From positions 1 through 62,079 of the forward strand of contig JAPLFE010000126.1 in the NCBI GenBank assembly GCA_026390855.1: a stretch of 62,079 bases of DNA, in the 5' to 3' direction. Positions 18,076-27,507 of the stretch are shown piece after piece. The notes beneath the pieces are model-generated. The model ran no database searches and was not told the origin of the DNA. It worked only from the letters and a program-made list of their open reading frames with translations. Position numbers and translations under genes: made by a program. The DNA comes from Chlorobiales bacterium (GTDB taxonomy: Bacteria; Bacteroidota; Chlorobiia; Chlorobiales; Chlorobiaceae). Each line of letters starts with the position of its first letter. The stretch's first letter is position 1.

Positions 18076-18860
18076 CAGAATCGCAACATAATTCAGGAAG
18101 TCAAAAAAAGGGGATCAGAGGAATCAAAGGATTTGAGGGCATTTTTTTGTTTTTAGCGTTGGGCTTGTGCTGGCAGTTTACGACCACCATGCTTCCGATT
18201 CAGCATTCTGCGCTTTATCCAACTCCAGCTGTAACCTTTAAGGCACTTCTGGACTCAATGCCCGAGCTTTTGAAGGGCACGTGGTCTTCGTTCCTGATTC
18301 TGATTCCTGGATATCTGCTGGCTGTTCTTTTTGGATCAGTGTGGGGGATTATTGCTGGTTCAATCAAGTGGATTCATCGAGTATTTGATCCCTTTGCCAA
18401 GGTTGCTGCACCAATTCCTCCGACAGTATATGTTCCTTATGCCATCGCGTTGATGCCAACATTCAGGATATCAGCAATAATGGTTGTCTTTATTGGAGCG
18501 TTTTGGCCGGTATTTGTCAATGCCGCTGCCGGTGCTGCTTCCGTTCCTCTTCGATATCGTGATAATGCAGGCATCCTTGGATTTGGCCGATTCGAGTATA
18601 TGCGAAGGGTTGTTTTCCCTGCAGCATTACCGAATATTTTTTCTGGAATGGCAGTAGGTCTTGCCCTTGCATTTATTCTGTTGACCGTTGCCGAGCTTTT
18701 CGGTGCTAATCAAGGTCTTGGAAGGTTTGTACAGTACTATGCCGATTATGCCGACTACCCTCGTATGGTTGCTGGAATACTTTATACGGGTATGGTCACG
18801 TTTGCTACCATGGCTCTGCTTGATTTTGTCAAACGCCGACTGCTTTTCTGGGTGCGATAA
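18072..18860 (+). CDS. ABC transporter permease, TauC/SsuC type
   Basis: 262-residue BPD-type inner-membrane permease with about six membrane spans (for example FLFLALGLCWQFT near 25 and GMAVGLALAFILLTVAELFG near 200). The cytoplasmic coupling EAA-like loop is AGILGFGRFEYMRRVVFPAALPNI. Completes a NitT/TauT-type importer with the two preceding genes. Start ATG overlaps the ATPase stop (ATGA). It is separated by 71 bp from the corrinoid protein gene, the largest gap at the start of the operon, but I see no terminator there. Confidence 0.93.
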   Translation: MTESQHNSGSQKKGIRGIKGFEGIFLFLALGLCWQFTTTMLPIQHSALYPTPAVTFKALLDSMPELLKGTWSSFLILIPGYLLAVLFGSVWGIIAGSIKWIHRVFDPFAKVAAPIPPTVYVPYAIALMPTFRISAIMVVFIGAFWPVFVNAAAGAASVPLRYRDNAGILGFGRFEYMRRVVFPAALPNIFSGMAVGLALAFILLTVAELFGANQGLGRFVQYYADYADYPRMVAGILYTGMVTFATMALLDFVKRRLLFWVR

Positions 18861-18931
18861 AAAGTGGTTGGCTCTTGCCCCTTTAAAAATGATATGGATA
18901 GAAAAAAAATTGAAACTGAACATGAAGAGAT

Positions 18932-19597
18932 ATGAGTGACAATAAGGAGCAGATATTTTTCACAGCACTCTCTGATGCTGTGCTCGATATGGACGAGACT
19001 ACCGTTGAAGAGGTTGCGCACAAAGTTATCAAAGAAAAATTTGACGCATATCGAGCTATAGAAAATGGGCTTGTTGATGGCATGAACCGCGCTGGCCAGC
19101 TTTTTGAAGATGAAGAATATTTTATCCCAGAAATTCTTCTCTGTTCGGATGCCATGTATGCTGGTCTGAACATTCTCAACCCTTATATCAATCGGCAGCA
19201 GCAGAGTGCTCGTAAAAAAGTTGTTATCGGAGTGGTTGAAGGCGATACACACGACATCGGAAAAAATCTTGTAAAAACACTGCTCGATGCAGCGGGTTTT
19301 GATGTCATCGATCTTGGCCGCGATCTGCCTCCCTGTCAGATTGTTGATGCGGCCATCGCAGAACAGGCTGATGTTATAGCCCTCTCTACACTGATGACCA
19401 CGACAATGGATGCAATGGCCTCGGTTATCAAGATTCTTCAAGAGAGCGGATACCGGGATTCGGTTAAAGTCATTGTTGGCGGAGGGCCTCTATCACAATC
19501 GTTTGCTGACAGAATTGGCGCTGATGGATATGCGCCTTCAGCACCTTCAGCCGTAAAACTGCTGCACAAGCTTTTCCAGGATACCATCCATGCCTGA
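18932..19597 (+). CDS. corrinoid protein of a methyltransferase system
   Basis: 221-residue MtbC/MttC/MtaC-like methyl carrier. An N-terminal helical cap domain (about 1-90, FEDEEYFIPEILLCSDAM is typical) is followed by the B12-binding Rossmann domain (about 92-210) with the base-off ligand motif GDTHDIGKNLV, then LSTLMTTTM and the GGGPLSQ phosphate region. His of DTHDIG coordinates cobalt. It carries methyl groups between the two UroD-family methyltransferases that follow directly (next start overlaps by 8 bp). Reactivation would come from the ASKHA ferredoxin protein three genes on. Confidence 0.93.
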   Translation: MSDNKEQIFFTALSDAVLDMDETTVEEVAHKVIKEKFDAYRAIENGLVDGMNRAGQLFEDEEYFIPEILLCSDAMYAGLNILNPYINRQQQSARKKVVIGVVEGDTHDIGKNLVKTLLDAAGFDVIDLGRDLPPCQIVDAAIAEQADVIALSTLMTTTMDAMASVIKILQESGYRDSVKVIVGGGPLSQSFADRIGADGYAPSAPSAVKLLHKLFQDTIHA

Positions 19598-20699
19598 TTC
19601 AACAACTCTTCGGCCCTCTCAAAAAGACGTTCTCTTTCCTGTACAGCGTTTACAGGCTTATGGAAAGGGGCTTCCTGTCGATCGATTGCCTTGTGTGCCG
19701 ATTGTCGGAAACACTGCTGCCAGGGTTCTTGGCGTGAGTGTCAGTTCACTTCGAAATAACGGGAAAATTTTGGCGGATGCGCACATCGCTGCATACAGGC
19801 GATTTGGTTATGATAATATCCGTGTATTTACGGATCTCTACACTATTGCCGAGGGTATGGGTGCCCAAATAAGGGTCCCCGAGGATGAAACGGCTTTTCT
19901 GGGAGAATCAGCTATTCAGAGCATCTCAGGGATTGCCAGCCTTCGACCTGTCAACCCTTACAGGGACGGTGTTTTGCCTGAGCATATCGAGGCGATTAAA
20001 CGGGTTGTACAGGAAGTTGGCAGCGAAGTTCCGGTTACAGCTGCTCTGACAGGTCCCTTCACAAATGCCTCATTCCTTATTGGGGCTGTCAACCTCTCAC
20101 GGCTTGTTTTGAAGGATCCTGCATCTGTTCACCATCTCTGTCAACTCTCATTGGACTCGGCGCTTGCGTTTGCCGAAGCTATATTTGAAGCAGGCGGAAC
20201 ACCGAGTCTGACTGATGCCATGTCATCTTCCTCCGTGATCAGCCCTAAACAGTTCGAAGAGTTCAGCTACCCCTATCTGAAAGTACTGGCAGATTATATC
20301 CATGCAAAAGGCAAGACGGTGACGCTTCATATCTGCGGTAAGACAAGTCCCATCTGGGATAAAATGGCTGATACCGGTGCTGACTGTCTTTCAATTGATA
20401 ACGACGCGAACCTGCTTGATGCCAAAAATAAAATTGGTCATCGTATCAGACTTATGGGAAATGTCCATCCATCAGCCATCATGCTTCAGGGTACACACCA
20501 GGAGATACGGCGAGAGGTCTATAAGTGCGTTGCGGCAGCTTATGATAACCCGAAAGGATTTGTTGTTGCCTCCGGATGCAGTCTGCCAACGGAAACACCT
20601 CTGGAAAATATTGATGCCATGCTTGATGCCGTCCGCGAAATCGGCTATCCAGTCAGTGCTGAATTGAAGGAAGAAATAGCGAATAACCCATTGCAATGA
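19590..20699 (+). CDS. UroD-superfamily (MtaA/CmuA-like) methyltransferase 1
   Basis: 369 residues, TIM barrel of the uroporphyrinogen decarboxylase superfamily. Zinc-thiolate-type motif: HICGKTSP (His-x-Cys, about residue 250) and the distal Cys in ASGCSLPTETP (about 330). In relatives this zinc activates a thiol for methylation by methyl-cobalamin, or the protein demethylates the substrate. PGGTPSLTDAMSSSSVISP-like text (about 205) lies at the substrate loop. In the same operon as its corrinoid partner. Which of the two methyltransferases takes the methyl group from the substrate cannot be decided by reading. Confidence 0.88.
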   Translation: MPDSTTLRPSQKDVLFPVQRLQAYGKGLPVDRLPCVPIVGNTAARVLGVSVSSLRNNGKILADAHIAAYRRFGYDNIRVFTDLYTIAEGMGAQIRVPEDETAFLGESAIQSISGIASLRPVNPYRDGVLPEHIEAIKRVVQEVGSEVPVTAALTGPFTNASFLIGAVNLSRLVLKDPASVHHLCQLSLDSALAFAEAIFEAGGTPSLTDAMSSSSVISPKQFEEFSYPYLKVLADYIHAKGKTVTLHICGKTSPIWDKMADTGADCLSIDNDANLLDAKNKIGHRIRLMGNVHPSAIMLQGTHQEIRREVYKCVAAAYDNPKGFVVASGCSLPTETPLENIDAMLDAVREIGYPVSAELKEEIANNPLQ

Positions 20700-21721
20700 T
20701 GAACGAAGTAAACCCGAAAACGCGTCTCCTTAACGTCCTGAATAAAAGAACAACCGATAGGCCTCCGGTGATCTGCATGGGCGGCATGATGAATGCCTCT
20801 ATTGTTGAGATTATGAACAGTACCGGTTTTACGCTGCCTGCTGCTCATGACAATCCTGACTTGATGGCCTCGCTTGCCGGTGCAATTCAGGAACAGACAG
20901 GGTTTGAAAATCTTGGAGTGCCTTTCTGCATGACGGTTGAAGCGGAGCTGCTCGGGAGCCGGATTGATAAAGGGACACTGGCCTGCGAGCCGAAAATAAC
21001 GAAGGAAGCATTCTGCTCTGTAGGGGCGGTTATTTACCGTGATATAGACGAGATGATTGAATCCGGGCGTATTCGCACGGTGACTGCGGCCACCACAAAG
21101 CTCGCTGTAACCCATCAGCATTTACCTGTTGTGGTGAGCATGACAGGGCCAATCAGCACTGCAGCATCAATTATTGATCCAATGTCATTCTACAAGGAGT
21201 TGCGCAAGAATCCTGCCAGTGCTCACCGGGTTCTGGACTATGTGACTGAACTGCTTATTCGCTTTGCTGAAAAATCCGTCAAGGCAGGTGCTTCTGTGAT
21301 TGCCATCGGCGATCCCTCTGCAACGGGAGAGATCCTGGGCCCTTTGATGTTTAAGGAATATGCCGTGCGATACCTCAACGTTTTAACAGAAGCAGTACAT
21401 GGCTTTGGAACCCCGGTAATTCTCCATATATGCGGCGACATCAATAAGGTGAGGTCGCTCATTCCGGAACTTCAGGCTGATGCTATCAGCACTGATGCAA
21501 TGGTAAACCTTGCGAAGCTCAAAGAGGATTACCCCTCAGTAACCACTATGGGAAATCTCAGTACTTACTCCCTGCAGTGGGGTTCACCGCATAGCATTGC
21601 TGCACAGACCAGTAAACTTGTTGGAGATGGTATTGATATTATCTCCCCGGCCTGTGGTTTGAGTACTTCGACAACGCTGGCTAATATCCGTGCGATGACC
21701 AGAACAGTGCAGGGAGAATAA
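20696..21721 (+). CDS. UroD-superfamily (MtaA/CmuA-like) methyltransferase 2
   Basis: 341 residues, paralogue of the preceding gene with only moderate similarity. It keeps the HICGDIN (about 242) and SPACGLSTSTTLANI (about 320) zinc-type motif, and GDPSATGEILGP at the substrate loop. Start overlaps the previous stop (ATGATG). Paired UroD-type methyltransferases with one corrinoid protein suggest one acts on the methylated substrate and the other on the acceptor (for example homocysteine or another thiol). Green sulfur bacteria are not known to use coenzyme M, so the acceptor differs from methanogen MtaA. Confidence 0.87.
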   Translation: MMNEVNPKTRLLNVLNKRTTDRPPVICMGGMMNASIVEIMNSTGFTLPAAHDNPDLMASLAGAIQEQTGFENLGVPFCMTVEAELLGSRIDKGTLACEPKITKEAFCSVGAVIYRDIDEMIESGRIRTVTAATTKLAVTHQHLPVVVSMTGPISTAASIIDPMSFYKELRKNPASAHRVLDYVTELLIRFAEKSVKAGASVIAIGDPSATGEILGPLMFKEYAVRYLNVLTEAVHGFGTPVILHICGDINKVRSLIPELQADAISTDAMVNLAKLKEDYPSVTTMGNLSTYSLQWGSPHSIAAQTSKLVGDGIDIISPACGLSTSTTLANIRAMTRTVQGE

Positions 21722-21724
21722 CTT

Positions 21725-23434
21725 ATGGTGGAAGTCCGTTTTATCAGCCATAACAAGCAGATCACGGTTCCTCGGGGAACATCACTACTGGATGCTGCCC
21801 ACCAGTCAGGAGTTATCATTGAGTCACCCTGTAATCGAGAGGGTACCTGTAGAAAATGCAAAGTTTTTTTATACCCTGAAGATCTGGAAAATGTTCGTTA
21901 TGAAAGGGGATGCCATAGTCTGACGGCACAAGACGAAGCAAACGGTTACATGTTGAGTTGCCAGGTTTACATTCATGGAAATGTCAGGGTCAAGGTCCCA
22001 GAGCGTGTGCAACCCATGCTTGCCATTGTTGCGGATGGCAAATGTCGTCAGGTTTCAATTGACCCGTTTATTGTAAAGAGCTATGATCCAGAGAGAGGAA
22101 CAACCTGTGTAACCGCAGGACCTCACGTATTGAAAACTGAAATCGGAGATACAACCGCACAGCTTTATGGCGTGGCTATCGACATTGGAACCACAACGCT
22201 GGTCGTTGCTTTACTGGATCTGAGAAGCGGTAAAGTGCTGCATTCGAATTCTGCACTTAATCCGCAAGCACTTCATGCTCAGGATATTCTTTCCCGGATT
22301 AAACTTGGCTCTACTGATGAAGGGCTCACTCTCTTGCATTCAGAATTATTGCACGAACTGAATCGGATGATCGGAGCTTTGGCTGCATCTGAAAATATCG
22401 ATCGCTCAATGCTTTACGAAGCAATACTGAGTGGCAACACCACAATGCTGACAATGGCAGCCAGTACATCTCCCGCTTCTCTTGGTAAATATCCTTATCA
22501 AGTGGAGCTCCAGACAGGGTGCTCCTTTTCTGCCGATAAACTTGGGTTACAGATTGCTGAACAGGGTAAGGTCTGGTTTCCGCCCGTTGCTTCAGCCTAT
22601 GTTGGTGCAGATATTACTTCTGGAATCATGGCTGCTGACTTGTCTCGTTTGAAGGGCATAACCCTCTTTGTTGATATTGGAACAAATGGTGAAATGGTGC
22701 TTGCCGAAAATGGAAAGCTAACGGCGACCTCTACAGCCGCAGGACCTGCCTTTGAAGGGATGAACATCTCCTGTGGCATGAGAGCAGTTGCAGGGGCGAT
22801 TGAAAAGGTTTTTCTGAACAAAGGTACTGTTGAAATGCAGACAATTTCCGGTGCCAAGCCCATTGGCCTTTGCGGCAGTGGGTTGATGGATGCTGTTGCA
22901 GAGCTCTCCCGAGAGGGCGTCGTGGATCGGAATGGACGACTGGCAAAACCGGGTTCGGAAATTTTTCAAACCTGGCAGCATCACTTCGAAATTGAACAGG
23001 GACGTGTGCGATTCAAGTTTACCGACAAGGTTACGCTTACACAGCAGGATATCCGTCAGGTACAACTAGCTAAAGCGGCAGTTCGTGCTGGTATAGACTT
23101 GATGCTGCTCTCCTGTTCGCATATTCCAGAGGAGGTGGACCGTGTCTTTATCGCAGGCTCATTTGGAGCACATCTGCAAGTTTCAAGCCTTATTGCTCTT
23201 GGTTTGCTGCCCAATAGCTTTGCTGACCGCGTTGAGTTCCTTGGAAACACCTCACAAAGCGGAGCTGTAGCTTTTTTGCTCAACAGGAAGCTTCGGCTTG
23301 ATACGGAATCAATGGTGACGCAAATGAAGGTGCTTGAGCTTTCGCGTGAACCGGAATTCGAAAAGATATTTTTAAAGGCATTGGCATTCCCGCAATGCAG
23401 AAAACAACCAGAAGAATGTATCCATGGCGCCTAA
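21725..23434 (+). CDS. corrinoid-activating ASKHA ferredoxin protein (RACo/RamA-like role)
   Basis: 569 residues. N-terminal [2Fe-2S] ferredoxin domain (about 1-95) with ligands in SPCNREGTCRKCKV and YMLSCQV, a linker, then an ASKHA ATPase (about 155-540) with AIDIGTTTLVVALLD, LSGNTTM, FVDIGTNGEM and IAGSFGAH. The family (DUF4445/RACo) uses ATP to put an electron back on corrinoid proteins that have slipped to inactive Co(II). It follows methyltransferase 2 by 3 bp and overlaps DUF1847 by 11 bp. Its presence strongly supports a working methyl-transfer system rather than a stray corrinoid protein. Confidence 0.92.
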   Translation: MVEVRFISHNKQITVPRGTSLLDAAHQSGVIIESPCNREGTCRKCKVFLYPEDLENVRYERGCHSLTAQDEANGYMLSCQVYIHGNVRVKVPERVQPMLAIVADGKCRQVSIDPFIVKSYDPERGTTCVTAGPHVLKTEIGDTTAQLYGVAIDIGTTTLVVALLDLRSGKVLHSNSALNPQALHAQDILSRIKLGSTDEGLTLLHSELLHELNRMIGALAASENIDRSMLYEAILSGNTTMLTMAASTSPASLGKYPYQVELQTGCSFSADKLGLQIAEQGKVWFPPVASAYVGADITSGIMAADLSRLKGITLFVDIGTNGEMVLAENGKLTATSTAAGPAFEGMNISCGMRAVAGAIEKVFLNKGTVEMQTISGAKPIGLCGSGLMDAVAELSREGVVDRNGRLAKPGSEIFQTWQHHFEIEQGRVRFKFTDKVTLTQQDIRQVQLAKAAVRAGIDLMLLSCSHIPEEVDRVFIAGSFGAHLQVSSLIALGLLPNSFADRVEFLGNTSQSGAVAFLLNRKLRLDTESMVTQMKVLELSREPEFEKIFLKALAFPQCRKQPEECIHGA

Positions 23435-24104
23435 AAAAAATCAAAATAATACAGAACAAAAAGAATTCTCCTGTTCGGACTGTGGAGTACCGAACTGTTA
23501 CCGGGAGGAACGTAAATTTCCTGATTTCTGTCTGACCGAAGCAATAGAGCGTGATAAACTACATGAAGTTACCGAGCAATATCGAGGCGAAGGTCTTGAT
23601 GCAAGAATAGCTCGAGCTTCTGCCGAAGTGGAGGGGAGGTACTATGGCCAGCTGACGCGGGTCGAGGAGATTATTGCTTTTGCCAATCGTATCGGGGCAA
23701 AAAAAATTGGTCTTGCAACGTGTATTGGCCTTTCAGAAGAAACAAAAATATTTGTCAAGGTACTCAGAATTAACGGGCTGGAGCCATACTCCGTTATCTG
23801 CAAAATCGGCTCCGTGGACAAGAGCGAAATCGGTATCGAAGACAGTCTTAAAATTTTGAAGGGGAGTCATGAATCCATGTGTAATCCCATTCTGCAGGCC
23901 AGACTGTTGAACGCCGAAAAAACCGATCTGAACGTCATAATCGGCTTATGTGTTGGTCACGATTCGCTTTTTATCAAATATTCAGACGCACCGGTTACAA
24001 CACTCATCACCAAGGACAGGGTACTCGGTCACAATCCGGCAGCTGCACTCTACACAAGCGGATTTTATTATAAACGGCTCTTCACTGAAGGTCGCAATTT
24101 ATAG
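23424..24104 (+). CDS. DUF1847 cysteine-rich protein
   Basis: 226 residues. N-terminal Cys cluster CSDCGVPNCYREE plus a further Cys in FPDFCLTEA, probably binding a metal or Fe-S cluster; later conserved Cys residues are in LATCIGLSEET, YSVICKIG, SMCNPILQA and GLCVGHD. DUF1847 proteins occur near corrinoid methyltransferase and corrinoid-activation genes in anaerobes, but no reaction is established. Tightly packed in the operon (overlap with the ASKHA gene). A role in electron delivery or in handling the thiol or corrinoid is plausible only by context. Confidence 0.85.
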   Translation: MAPKKNQNNTEQKEFSCSDCGVPNCYREERKFPDFCLTEAIERDKLHEVTEQYRGEGLDARIARASAEVEGRYYGQLTRVEEIIAFANRIGAKKIGLATCIGLSEETKIFVKVLRINGLEPYSVICKIGSVDKSEIGIEDSLKILKGSHESMCNPILQARLLNAEKTDLNVIIGLCVGHDSLFIKYSDAPVTTLITKDRVLGHNPAAALYTSGFYYKRLFTEGRNL

Positions 24105-24115
24105 ACAATAAGAGC

Positions 24116-25459
24116 ATGAGTCACAGAACATTCTGGGAGGAGGAAATCGAAACCCTCCCCCGTCCAAAATTAGAACAACTGCAATTGTCACTGCTGCAAG
24201 AGCATCTTGCATTTGCATATCAGCACTCGCCCTATTATCGCCAAACATTCAATGAGGCTGGTGTCAAACCATCGGACTTCAAGCATCTTGAAGACCTTTC
24301 ACGATTTCCCTTTACCAATAAAAAAATTGAGCGCGATCGTCAGTTGGCAGCTCCTGATCTTGGGGATATGGTCGCTGTTCCGGAAGAAGAGATTGTCTTT
24401 GTTTCCGCTTCGAGTGGCTCGACAGGTGTTCCTACGCTTAGCCCCTTTACCAAAAAGGATTTTGATGATTTTCAGAATGTAGAATCCCGACTTTTCTGGG
24501 CAGCTGGAATGAGACCGAAAGACAGGTACCTGCACGCCCTTAACTTCAGTTTGTTTGTTGGGGGCCCTGATGTGATTGGCGCACAGAATCTTGGTGCTCT
24601 TTGTATCTGGGCCGGTACGGTACCCTCTGACAGACTGCTCTACATCATGAAAGAGTTCAAGCCGACCATTACCTGGACGACACCATCGTATGCCTGGCAT
24701 CTCGGTGAAAGTGCACTCAAGCAAAGTATTGACCCGAAACGCGATTTGTATATTCGGAAAATTATTGTTGCCGGAGAACCTGGTGGCTCGATTCCTGCCA
24801 CACGTTCTGCAATTGAAGAACTGTGGGGCGCAGAGCTGTTCGATTTTTATGGTCTTTCAGACATTTTCGGCGCTTGTGCAGGTATGTGCTCTGCAAAAAA
24901 CGGGTTACATCTTGCTGAGGATAACATCCTGATTGAAGTGCTCGATCCTGATACACAGGAGCCTGTTGCTGATGGTGAACATGGTGAAATGGTTCTCACC
25001 ACCCTCAAAAAACAGGCTCGGCCCATGATTCGTTTCCGTACTGGCGATATTGTTACCCGCTTCCGGGATATATGTTCATGCGGTCGTACCCATGCCCGTT
25101 TTACGGTGCAGGGGCGCATAGACGATATGCTTATTGTTTCAGGTGTAAATATCTTCCCAAGCGATATTGAATATGTGGTCAGGGGTTTGCCGGGTTTAAC
25201 CGGTGAATATCGCATTACTGTCTATTCCGAGCATCGCCTCCTCCGGTTTGATGTGGACGTTGAAACCATCGAAGGATACGAAGCTCATGGAGAGAGGCTC
25301 GCACAACAGGTTATTGAGCAGATAAAGCAACGCTCCGGAGTTCAGCCGAGACGGGTCAACGTGCTACCGAACGGAACCTTGCCCCGCGCAACACATAAGG
25401 CTAAAAGGATTGTTGACTTACGAAATACAGAAGAGCTGGCGAAAGGCGCAGGAATCTGA
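24116..25459 (+). CDS. phenylacetate-CoA ligase (PaaK)-family acyl-CoA ligase
   Basis: 447 residues, adenylate-forming enzyme that would activate a carboxylic acid with ATP and CoA. AMP/ATP loop SASSGSTGVPT (about 100), FYGLSDIFG (adenine site), RFRTGDIV (hinge Asp), and the C-terminal catalytic Lys region RATHKAKRI. PaaK-type ligases favour arylacetates, but family members act on other acids. An extra SCGRTH Cys pair is common in the family. In this operon it would supply acyl-CoA to the 2-oxoacid:ferredoxin oxidoreductase three genes downstream. Confidence 0.88.
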   Translation: MSHRTFWEEEIETLPRPKLEQLQLSLLQEHLAFAYQHSPYYRQTFNEAGVKPSDFKHLEDLSRFPFTNKKIERDRQLAAPDLGDMVAVPEEEIVFVSASSGSTGVPTLSPFTKKDFDDFQNVESRLFWAAGMRPKDRYLHALNFSLFVGGPDVIGAQNLGALCIWAGTVPSDRLLYIMKEFKPTITWTTPSYAWHLGESALKQSIDPKRDLYIRKIIVAGEPGGSIPATRSAIEELWGAELFDFYGLSDIFGACAGMCSAKNGLHLAEDNILIEVLDPDTQEPVADGEHGEMVLTTLKKQARPMIRFRTGDIVTRFRDICSCGRTHARFTVQGRIDDMLIVSGVNIFPSDIEYVVRGLPGLTGEYRITVYSEHRLLRFDVDVETIEGYEAHGERLAQQVIEQIKQRSGVQPRRVNVLPNGTLPRATHKAKRIVDLRNTEELAKGAGI

Positions 25460-25482
25460 GAAAACGAAAAACAGAACATTTT

Positions 25483-26289
25483 ATGCCGGATGTCTATTCG
25501 AATATACTGGAAGCGGATTTTGCCATCCAGGAGCGTATTGCAACCATACTTGAGCTGCGTGCAGCTGATCCTCAGCAGGTTGAATTTCTTGACCATTACC
25601 TGCAATCATTACCCTTTGCAGATCAATCACAGGTACTTGAAATTGGATGTGGTACCGGAGCTGTGACTCGTGCATTGGCAAGATGCCCATTCATTGCCGG
25701 AGTGGCAGGTGTGGACCCTTCGGCGATATTGCTCAATCATGCGCGTATGTTAAGTCAGGATTATGAAAATGTTCAATTTTATCAGGCAGATGCAAGAAAG
25801 CTTCCTTTTGAGCCTGATAGCTTTGATACCGTTGTTTTGCATACCGCACTTTGTCATATCCCCGGGCCTGACAAAGTACTAGAAGAAGCTTTCCGTGTAT
25901 TGCGCCATGATGGCCTGCTCGTTATTTTCGATGGTGATTATGCCTCGACCAGTTTTGCAATTGGTGATAATGATCCCCTTGAAGCTGTCGCCATGGCCGC
26001 AGTTGAGGTCATAGCTCATGATCGCTGGATAGTAAGAAAACTTCCCGGGCTCTTACGAAAAGCTGGTTTTGACGTTATTGGCTCAAGAGGCTATGCATAC
26101 AGTGCTGCATGTGATGCGGAATATATGCTGACCATTCTTGACCGGGGTGCAGATGCTCTTGAAGCTTCCGGCATCATCAGTGCAAACCTTGCGATTGCAT
26201 TAAAAGACGAAGGCAGGATAAGGGCTGAGCAGGGCAATTTTTTTGGACTTATTACCTATGGAAAGCTGCTTGCAAAAAAACGCTTTTGA
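25483..26289 (+). CDS. class I SAM-dependent methyltransferase
   Basis: 268 residues, Rossmann-type methyltransferase of the UbiE/Methyltransf_11 group. Motif I VLEIGCGTGAVTRAL (about 46-60), acidic loop GVDPSAIL, motif II ADARKLPFEPDSFDTVVLHTALCHI. The acceptor is unknown. Lying inside a corrinoid-methyl operon it might methylate or protect the substrate, or use SAM made from a methionine product; neither is shown. 23 bp after the CoA ligase gene and 39 bp before the aminotransferase. Confidence 0.85.
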   Translation: MPDVYSNILEADFAIQERIATILELRAADPQQVEFLDHYLQSLPFADQSQVLEIGCGTGAVTRALARCPFIAGVAGVDPSAILLNHARMLSQDYENVQFYQADARKLPFEPDSFDTVVLHTALCHIPGPDKVLEEAFRVLRHDGLLVIFDGDYASTSFAIGDNDPLEAVAMAAVEVIAHDRWIVRKLPGLLRKAGFDVIGSRGYAYSAACDAEYMLTILDRGADALEASGIISANLAIALKDEGRIRAEQGNFFGLITYGKLLAKKRF

Positions 26290-26328
26290 AAGGGGCAATA
26301 GTAACATTTAACGATAGAGGATTTTTAC

Positions 26329-27507
26329 GTGCCTGAAACTAGTCAACGCACAAGCCATTTTACGGAATCAATCATACGGCGAATGACCCGTGTGGCTAAC
26401 GCCGTTGGTGCAGTCAATCTCTCACAGGGGTTTCCTGATTTTAATCCTCCGGAAGCACTGCTTGCAGCTGCTGAACGTGCAGGCAGGGAAGGGCCGCACC
26501 AGTATGCCGTGACGTGGGGCGCGCCGAATTTCCGTCAGGCTTTCGCTCGTAAACAATCACGATTCATGGGAATTCCCATTGATCCTGAAACCAATGTGGT
26601 TGTCACCTGCGGCAGTACCGAGGCGATGATGGCTGCAATGATGACTGCCTGCAATCCGGGCGACAAGGTTGTGATCTTCTCTCCTTTCTATGAAAATTAT
26701 ACTGCCGATACCATCCTGACGGGTGCTGTTCCGGTCTATGTGCCACTGCATCCACCTGATTTTACCTTTGATCCTGTTGCACTCCGGTCAGCTTTTGAGC
26801 AGCATCACCCAAAAGCATTGATTCTCTGCAATCCGGGCAACCCGACAGGCAAAGTGTTTACAAAGAGTGAACTGGAACTCATCGCCGCTCTTGCCTGTGA
26901 GTTTGACACCTTTGTCATTACAGACGAGGTCTATGAACATATTGTCTACGCTCCGAACGTGCATATAAGCATAGCGACATTGCCAGGCATGTTTGAGCGA
27001 ACGATTACCTGCAGTTCGCTTTCGAAAACCTATTCAATCACCGGGTGGCGTCTGGGTACAGTGGTGGCTGCCCCTGAAATTATTGATGCAATTCGTAAGG
27101 TGCACGACTTTCTGACAGTTGGAGCGGCAGCTCCTCTGCAGGAAGCAGCCGTGACGGCCCTTGATTTTCCAGACTCCTATTACGAGCAGCTCCTCGCGAG
27201 CTATACCGAAAAACGAGATATTTTTCTTGGCTGGCTCGGTGTTGCGGGGCTCTCCTATACGAAGCCTCAGGGAGCCTATTATGTTATGGTTGACGTCGGC
27301 GAATTTGGTGTTACCGATGACGTAGCTTTCTGTGAATGGCTGGCGCGCACGGTTGGAGTTGCGGCAGTGCCAGGCTCAAGTTTTTTCCGTGAGCCGGTTC
27401 AGAACCTGATAAGGTTTCATTTTGCAAAGCAGTCCGAAACACTCGATTCTGCCGGAGAGCGTTTGCTTAAGTTACGCGCTCATGCCCGGAGCTTCAGTAA
27501 TGGTTGA
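26329..27507 (+). CDS. class I/II aminotransferase, YbdL/glutamine-transaminase-K-like
   Basis: 392 residues, PLP enzyme. NLSQGFPDFNPPEALL near the N-terminus is typical of the kynurenine/glutamine transaminase K and YbdL group, many of which act on methionine/4-methylthio-2-oxobutyrate or aromatic oxoacids. NPGNPTGKVF (about 165), TDEVYEH, the PLP-Lys in SSLSKTYSITGWRLG and the C-terminal Arg in LIRFHFAK are present. GTG start with a good ribosome site (AGAGGA, 8 bp before). Overlaps the oxidoreductase gamma gene by 8 bp, tying transamination to 2-oxoacid chemistry. Confidence 0.9.
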   Translation: MPETSQRTSHFTESIIRRMTRVANAVGAVNLSQGFPDFNPPEALLAAAERAGREGPHQYAVTWGAPNFRQAFARKQSRFMGIPIDPETNVVVTCGSTEAMMAAMMTACNPGDKVVIFSPFYENYTADTILTGAVPVYVPLHPPDFTFDPVALRSAFEQHHPKALILCNPGNPTGKVFTKSELELIAALACEFDTFVITDEVYEHIVYAPNVHISIATLPGMFERTITCSSLSKTYSITGWRLGTVVAAPEIIDAIRKVHDFLTVGAAAPLQEAAVTALDFPDSYYEQLLASYTEKRDIFLGWLGVAGLSYTKPQGAYYVMVDVGEFGVTDDVAFCEWLARTVGVAAVPGSSFFREPVQNLIRFHFAKQSETLDSAGERLLKLRAHARSFSNG

